From Streptococcus pseudopneumoniae (GTDB taxonomy: Bacteria > Bacillota > Bacilli > Lactobacillales > Streptococcaceae): 38,127 bases of DNA. Of the stretch, positions 34,081 through 38,127 are shown piece after piece (positions within the stretch are counted from its first letter, which is position 1; each line of letters starts with the position of its first letter). Below the pieces are notes generated by a model, which saw nothing but the letters and a program-made list of their open reading frames with translations, was not told where the DNA came from and made no database searches. The stretch is taken from positions 1 through 38,127 of the forward strand of contig NZ_JVKV01000028.1 of NCBI RefSeq assembly GCF_001072375.1, written 5' to 3'. The translations under genes were made by a program, and so were the position numbers.

Positions 34081-34095
34081 AGGGAAACGATTGCA
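34081..34095 (+). promoter_or_regulatory. Additional cre/MalR-like site in the malX-malQ gap
   Basis: AGGGAAACGATTGCA fits the cre pattern WTGNAANCGNWNNCW with one mismatch. It lies between the two divergent promoters, about 110 bp from each -35, and could help looping or CcpA binding. Confidence 0.4.
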
Positions 34096-34183
34096 TGATT
34101 AGGATGATGATTAAAAGGGTATTGAAAATAAGAATATAGTAATTTGAAAGTTTGTCAAAAAAGATTAAACAATAAAAAGTTTT

Positions 34184-34245
34184 TTAAAAACGCTTGCATT
34201 TATTTTAGAAATGGGTTATACTTTAAATAGCGCAAACGTTTGCGC
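34184..34245 (+). promoter_or_regulatory. malQP promoter with perfect MalR operator and cre-like site
   Basis: -35 TTGCAT (34194-34199), 17-bp spacer, -10 TATACT (34217-34222). GCGCAAACGTTTGCGC (34230-34245) is a perfect 16-bp palindrome at about +1 to +16, the best MalR operator in the window. TTAAAAACGCTTGCA (34184-34198) overlaps the -35 and fits a cre with one mismatch. Confidence 0.88.
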
Positions 34246-34287
34246 ACAAATTTGAACAATTAATTAAAAAACACTTGAGGTGCTATT

Positions 34288-35805
34288 ATGAAGAAACGTC
34301 AAAGTGGTGTGTTGATGCACATCTCATCACTTCCAGGAGCTTACGGAATCGGATCATTTGGTCAAAGCGCCTATGATTTCGTTGACTTCTTGGTTCGTAC
34401 AAAGCAACGTTACTGGCAAATCCTTCCTTTAGGAACAACGAGCTACGGAGATTCTCCTTACCAATCCTTCTCAGCCTTTGCTGGAAACACTCATTTTATC
34501 GATTTTGATATCTTGGTTGAGCAAGGTTTACTAGATGCTAGTGATCTTGAAGGGATTGACTTTGGTAGCAACCCAACTGAAGTTGACTACGCTAAAATCT
34601 ACTATGCACGTCGTCCGCTTCTAGAGAAAGCTGTCAAACGTTTCCTTGAAGCCGGAGATGTCAAAGACTTCGAAAAATTTGCTCAAGACAACCAATCATG
34701 GCTTGAACTATTTGCAGAGTATATGGCTATCAAGGAGCATTTTGATAATCTTGCTTGGACAGAGTGGCCAGATGCAGATATTCGTGCGCGTAAAGCTTCA
34801 ACTCTTGAAAGCTACCGTGAGAAATTAGCTGACAAGCTTGTTTACCACCGCGTAACCCAATACCTTTTCTTCCAACAATGGTTGAAATTGAAAGCATACG
34901 CTAACGAAAACCACATCGAGATTGTGGGTGATATGCCAATCTATGTAGCGGAAGATTCAAGCGATATGTGGGCAAATCCACATCTCTTTAAAACAGATGA
35001 AAACGGGAAAGCAACTTGCATCGCAGGATGCCCACCAGATGAGTTTTCTGCGACTGGTCAGCTTTGGGGGAACCCAATCTATGACTGGGAAGCAATGGAT
35101 CGTGATGGTTACAAATGGTGGATTGAACGCTTGCGTGAAAGCTTTAAAATCTACGATATCGTGCGTATCGACCACTTCCGTGGATTTGAGTCTTATTGGG
35201 AAATCCCAGCTGGTTCTGAAACAGCGGCCCCTGGTAAATGGGTGAAAGGACCTGACTACAAACTCTTTGCAGCGGTTAAAGAAGAACTTGGTGACTTGAA
35301 CATCATCGCTGAAGACCTTGGTTTCATGACTGATGAAGTCATCGAGCTTCGTGAGCGTACTGGATTCCCAGGAATGAAGGTCCTTCAATTTGCCTTCAAT
35401 CCAGAAGACGAAAGTATCGACAGCCCACACTTGGCACCAGCTAACTCTGTTATGTACACAGGAACACATGATAACAACACTGTTCTTGGTTGGTACCGTG
35501 ATGAGATTGATGATCCAACTCGTGAGTACATGGCACGCTACACAAACCGTAAAGAGTACGAAACAGTAGTGCATGCTATGCTTCGTACAGCCTTCGCATC
35601 AGTAAGTTTCATGACGATTGCAACTATGCAAGATTTGCTAGAGTTGGATGGTTCAGCTCGTATGAACTTCCCATCTACTCTTGGTGGAAACTGGTCATGG
35701 CGTATGACAGCGGATCAATTGACTCCTGCTGTCGAAGAAACTTTGCTTGACTTGACTACAATTTATCGCCGAATCAATGAAAATTTGGTAGAATTAAAGA
35801 AATAA
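34288..35805 (+). CDS. malQ: 4-alpha-glucanotransferase MalQ (amylomaltase)
   Basis: MalQ transfers glucan segments between maltodextrins, releasing glucose and making longer chains for MalP. The 505 aa GH77 enzyme shows [22 protein letters not shown] at the start, [54 protein letters not shown] with the catalytic Asp, [10 protein letters not shown] with the general-acid Glu, and [12 protein letters not shown]. It is complete. The ribosome site GAGGTG precedes the ATG. malP follows after 22 bases. Pneumococcal literature calls this gene malM. Confidence 0.96.
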   Translation: MKKRQSGVLMHISSLPGAYGIGSFGQSAYDFVDFLVRTKQRYWQILPLGTTSYGDSPYQSFSAFAGNTHFIDFDILVEQGLLDASDLEGIDFGSNPTEVDYAKIYYARRPLLEKAVKRFLEAGDVKDFEKFAQDNQSWLELFAEYMAIKEHFDNLAWTEWPDADIRARKASTLESYREKLADKLVYHRVTQYLFFQQWLKLKAYANENHIEIVGDMPIYVAEDSSDMWANPHLFKTDENGKATCIAGCPPDEFSATGQLWGNPIYDWEAMDRDGYKWWIERLRESFKIYDIVRIDHFRGFESYWEIPAGSETAAPGKWVKGPDYKLFAAVKEELGDLNIIAEDLGFMTDEVIELRERTGFPGMKVLQFAFNPEDESIDSPHLAPANSVMYTGTHDNNTVLGWYRDEIDDPTREYMARYTNRKEYETVVHAMLRTAFASVSFMTIATMQDLLELDGSARMNFPSTLGGNWSWRMTADQLTPAVEETLLDLTTIYRRINENLVELKK

Positions 35806-35827
35806 GACATTATCAGGAGACATAAAA

Positions 35828-38086
35828 ATGTTACCATTAAAAGAATTTGTACAAAATCGTTACAATAAATCTATCGCAGAATGTAGCAATGAGGAGCTTT
35901 ACCTTGCTCTTCTTAACTACAGCAAACTTGCAAGCAGCCAAAAACCAGTGAACACTGGTAAGAAAAAAGTTTACTACATCTCAGCTGAGTTCTTGATTGG
36001 TAAACTCTTGTCAAACAACTTGATTAACCTTGGTCTTTATGACGAAGTTAAAAAAGAACTTGCTGACGCAGGTAAAGAGTTGATCGAAATCGAAGAAGTA
36101 GAATTGGAACCATCACTTGGTAACGGTGGTTTGGGACGCTTGGCAGCCTGCTTTATCGACTCCATCGCTACACTTGGTTTGAATGGTGACGGTGTTGGTT
36201 TGAACTACCACTTTGGTCTTTTCCAACAAGTGCTTAAAAACAACCAACAAGAAACTATTCCTAACGCTTGGTTGACTGACCAAAACTGGTTGGTTCGCTC
36301 AAGCCGTAGCTACCAAGTGCCATTTGCACACTTTACATTGACATCTACTCTTTACGATATCGATGTACCTGGTTACAAAACTGCTACTAAAAACCGTTTG
36401 CGTTTGTTTGACTTGGATTCAGTTGATTCATCTATCATTGAAGATGGCATTAACTTTGATAAGACAGACATCGCTCACAACTTGACTCTTTTCCTTTACC
36501 CAGACGATAGCGACAAACAAGGTGAATTGCTCCGTATCTTCCAACAATACTTCATGGTTTCAAACGGTGCACAATTGATCATCGATGAAGCAATCGAAAA
36601 AGGAAGCAACTTGCATGACCTTGCTGACTACGCAGTTGTACAAATCAACGATACTCACCCATCAATGGTGATTCCTGAATTGATCCGTCTTTTGACTGAA
36701 CGTGGTATCGAACTTGATGAAGCAATCTCTATCGTTCGTAGCATGACTGCTTACACAAACCACACAATCCTTGCGGAAGCCCTTGAAAAATGGCCTCTTG
36801 AATTCTTGGAAGAAGTGGTTCCTCACTTGGTACCAATCATCAAAGAATTGGACCGTCGTGTTAAAGCAGAATACAAAGATCCAGCTGTTCAAATCATTGA
36901 TGAAAACGATCGTGTACACATGGCCCACATGGATATCCACTATGGATACAGCGTAAACGGAGTTGCCGCTCTTCACACAGAAATTTTGAAGAACTCTGAG
37001 TTGAAAGCTTTCTACGATCTTTACCCAGAAAAATTCAACAACAAAACAAACGGTATCACATTCCGTCGTTGGCTTATGCATGCTAACCCAAGCTTGTCTC
37101 ACTACTTGGATGAGATTCTTGGCCGCGAATGGCACCATGAAGCTTCTAAATTGGAAGACCTTCTTTCATACGAAGACAAGGCTGCTGTCAAAGAAAAATT
37201 GGAAAGCATCAAAGCTCACAACAAACGTAAATTGGCTCGTCACTTGAAAGAGCACCAAGGTGTGGAAATCAATACAAACTCTATCTTTGACATCCAAATC
37301 AAACGTCTTCACGAGTACAAACGTCAACAAATGAACGCTTTGTATGTTATCCATAAATACCTTGACATCAAGGCTGGTAACATCCCTGCTCGTCCAATCA
37401 CAGTATTCTTTGGTGGTAAAGCAGCTCCTGCCTACACAATTGCTCAAGACATCATTCACTTGATCCTTTGCTTGTCAGAAGTAATCGCTAATGACCCAGC
37501 AGTTGCACCACACTTACAAGTGGTTATGGTTGAAAACTACAACGTTACTGCAGCAAGCTTCTTGATTCCAGCGTGTGATATCTCTGAACAAATCTCACTT
37601 GCTTCTAAGGAGGCTTCAGGTACTGGTAACATGAAATTCATGTTGAACGGAGCTTTGACTCTTGGTACTATGGACGGGGCTAACGTGGAAATCGCTGAGT
37701 TGGTTGGCGATGAAAACATCTACATCTTCGGTGAAGATTCAGAAACTGTTATCGACCTTTACGCAAAATCAGCTTACAAATCAAGCGAATTCTACGCTCG
37801 TAAAGCGATCAAACCATTGGTTGACTTTATCGTGAGCGACGCTGTTCTTGCAGTTGGGAAGAAAGAACGCTTGGAACGTCTTTATAACGAATTAATCAAC
37901 AAAGACTGGTTCATGACTCTTCTTGACTTGGAAGACTACATCAAGGTTAAAGAGCAAATGTTGGCTGACTACGAAGACCGTGACGCATGGTTGGATAAAG
38001 TTATCGTTAACATTGCTAAAGCAGGATTCTTCTCATCTGACCGTACAATCGCTCAGTATAATGAAGATATCTGGCACTTGAACTAA
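35828..38086 (+). CDS. malP: Maltodextrin/glycogen phosphorylase MalP
   Basis: This enzyme releases glucose 1-phosphate from maltodextrins using phosphate and pyridoxal phosphate. It is a 752 aa GT35 enzyme, shorter at the N-terminus than animal phosphorylases, as usual for bacteria. Motifs are [19 protein letters not shown] near residue 94, [49 protein letters not shown] and the cofactor site [19 protein letters not shown] with the PLP Lys603. The ribosome site is AGGAGA. It is co-transcribed with malQ. The last base of the stop codon is the first base of a BOX repeat. Confidence 0.96.
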   Translation: MLPLKEFVQNRYNKSIAECSNEELYLALLNYSKLASSQKPVNTGKKKVYYISAEFLIGKLLSNNLINLGLYDEVKKELADAGKELIEIEEVELEPSLGNGGLGRLAACFIDSIATLGLNGDGVGLNYHFGLFQQVLKNNQQETIPNAWLTDQNWLVRSSRSYQVPFAHFTLTSTLYDIDVPGYKTATKNRLRLFDLDSVDSSIIEDGINFDKTDIAHNLTLFLYPDDSDKQGELLRIFQQYFMVSNGAQLIIDEAIEKGSNLHDLADYAVVQINDTHPSMVIPELIRLLTERGIELDEAISIVRSMTAYTNHTILAEALEKWPLEFLEEVVPHLVPIIKELDRRVKAEYKDPAVQIIDENDRVHMAHMDIHYGYSVNGVAALHTEILKNSELKAFYDLYPEKFNNKTNGITFRRWLMHANPSLSHYLDEILGREWHHEASKLEDLLSYEDKAAVKEKLESIKAHNKRKLARHLKEHQGVEINTNSIFDIQIKRLHEYKRQQMNALYVIHKYLDIKAGNIPARPITVFFGGKAAPAYTIAQDIIHLILCLSEVIANDPAVAPHLQVVMVENYNVTAASFLIPACDISEQISLASKEASGTGNMKFMLNGALTLGTMDGANVEIAELVGDENIYIFGEDSETVIDLYAKSAYKSSEFYARKAIKPLVDFIVSDAVLAVGKKERLERLYNELINKDWFMTLLDLEDYIKVKEQMLADYEDRDAWLDKVIVNIAKAGFFSSDRTIAQYNEDIWHLN

Positions 38087-38127
38087 TACTCTTCGAAAAT
38101 CAAATTCAAACCGCGTCAACGTCGCCT
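38086..38127. repeat. BOX element, start of boxA (cut by window end)
   Basis: Starts ATACTCTTCGAAAATCAAAT and continues with CGCGTCAACGTCGCCT, matching in reverse complement the boxA half at 30274-30325. It begins on the malP stop codon. Only the first 42 bases are in the window. Confidence 0.85.

Noticed and set aside
34957-35574. 205-codon open frame antisense to malQ
   Set aside because: It lies entirely opposite a strongly conserved gene, has a Cys/Trp/Phe-rich composition typical of antisense shadows, and no ribosome site or promoter was seen.
36662-37138. 158-codon open frame antisense to malP
   Set aside because: Same reasoning as for malQ: a product of biased codon use in a highly expressed gene.
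1-38127. CRISPR array, tRNA/rRNA genes, prophage or intact insertion sequence
   Set aside because: No regularly spaced repeats, cloverleaf-like sequences, transposase, integrase or phage structural proteins were recognised on either strand.

Overview
The window looks like chromosomal DNA of a mitis-group Streptococcus (S. mitis / S. oralis / S. pneumoniae relatives). The reasons are low GC, AGGAGG-type ribosome sites, the neighbour pairs rpoY-rnjA and tsaB-rimI-tsaD, a competence-induced bacteriocin (cib-type) locus between them, the malR-malA / malXCD / malQP maltodextrin regulon, and BOX-type repeats. All product names come from reading the proteins and motifs; no database was searched.

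Layout. 1-1907: 3' part of lacD (tagatose-bisphosphate aldolase), then galM with its own promoter. 1910-4310: rpoY-rnjA (minus strand) and a small divergent membrane-protein gene. 4473-5045: minus-strand bacteriocin cassette of two double-glycine peptides and a hydrophobic immunity-like protein behind a ComX-type cin-box. 5177-7294: tsaB-rimI-tsaD for tRNA t6A synthesis. 7361-9098: a lipoprotein with no visible ribosome site, and azlCD. 9201-14295: a gshT-like binding protein, then the methionine importer metQ - M20 peptidase - metN - metP behind a palindromic Met-box.

14619-17111: a DltB-like MBOAT acyltransferase, a DltD-like protein and, overlapping the dltD-like 3' end, a 52-codon DltX-like microprotein ending in the FIYxEF motif. 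No DltA or DltC lies beside them. I regard this orphan acyl-transfer module as the most interesting item. 17172-20161: an ECF-type S component (minus strand), an Rgg-family regulator and an MFS transporter.

20242-25319: hisS, then a nine-gene operon of mostly small membrane proteins: a TM/coiled-coil protein, an XRE repressor, two tandem 62-67 aa paralogues, a PspC-domain protein, two tandem DUF3169-type paralogues, a CPBP protease and a small membrane protein. It starts at a promoter whose -35 lies inside a perfect inverted repeat, which suggests autoregulation. 25468-28185: aspS and a YitT-family membrane protein.

28249-38127: the maltodextrin regulon. malA-malR and malXCD run on the minus strand and malQ-malP on the plus strand. 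The malX/malQ intergenic region holds two consensus-like promoters, MalR-type operators and cre-like sites. A BOX element lies between malD and malA, and a second begins on the last base of the malP stop codon and runs off the window.

I saw no tRNA or rRNA gene, CRISPR array, intact insertion sequence or prophage gene.
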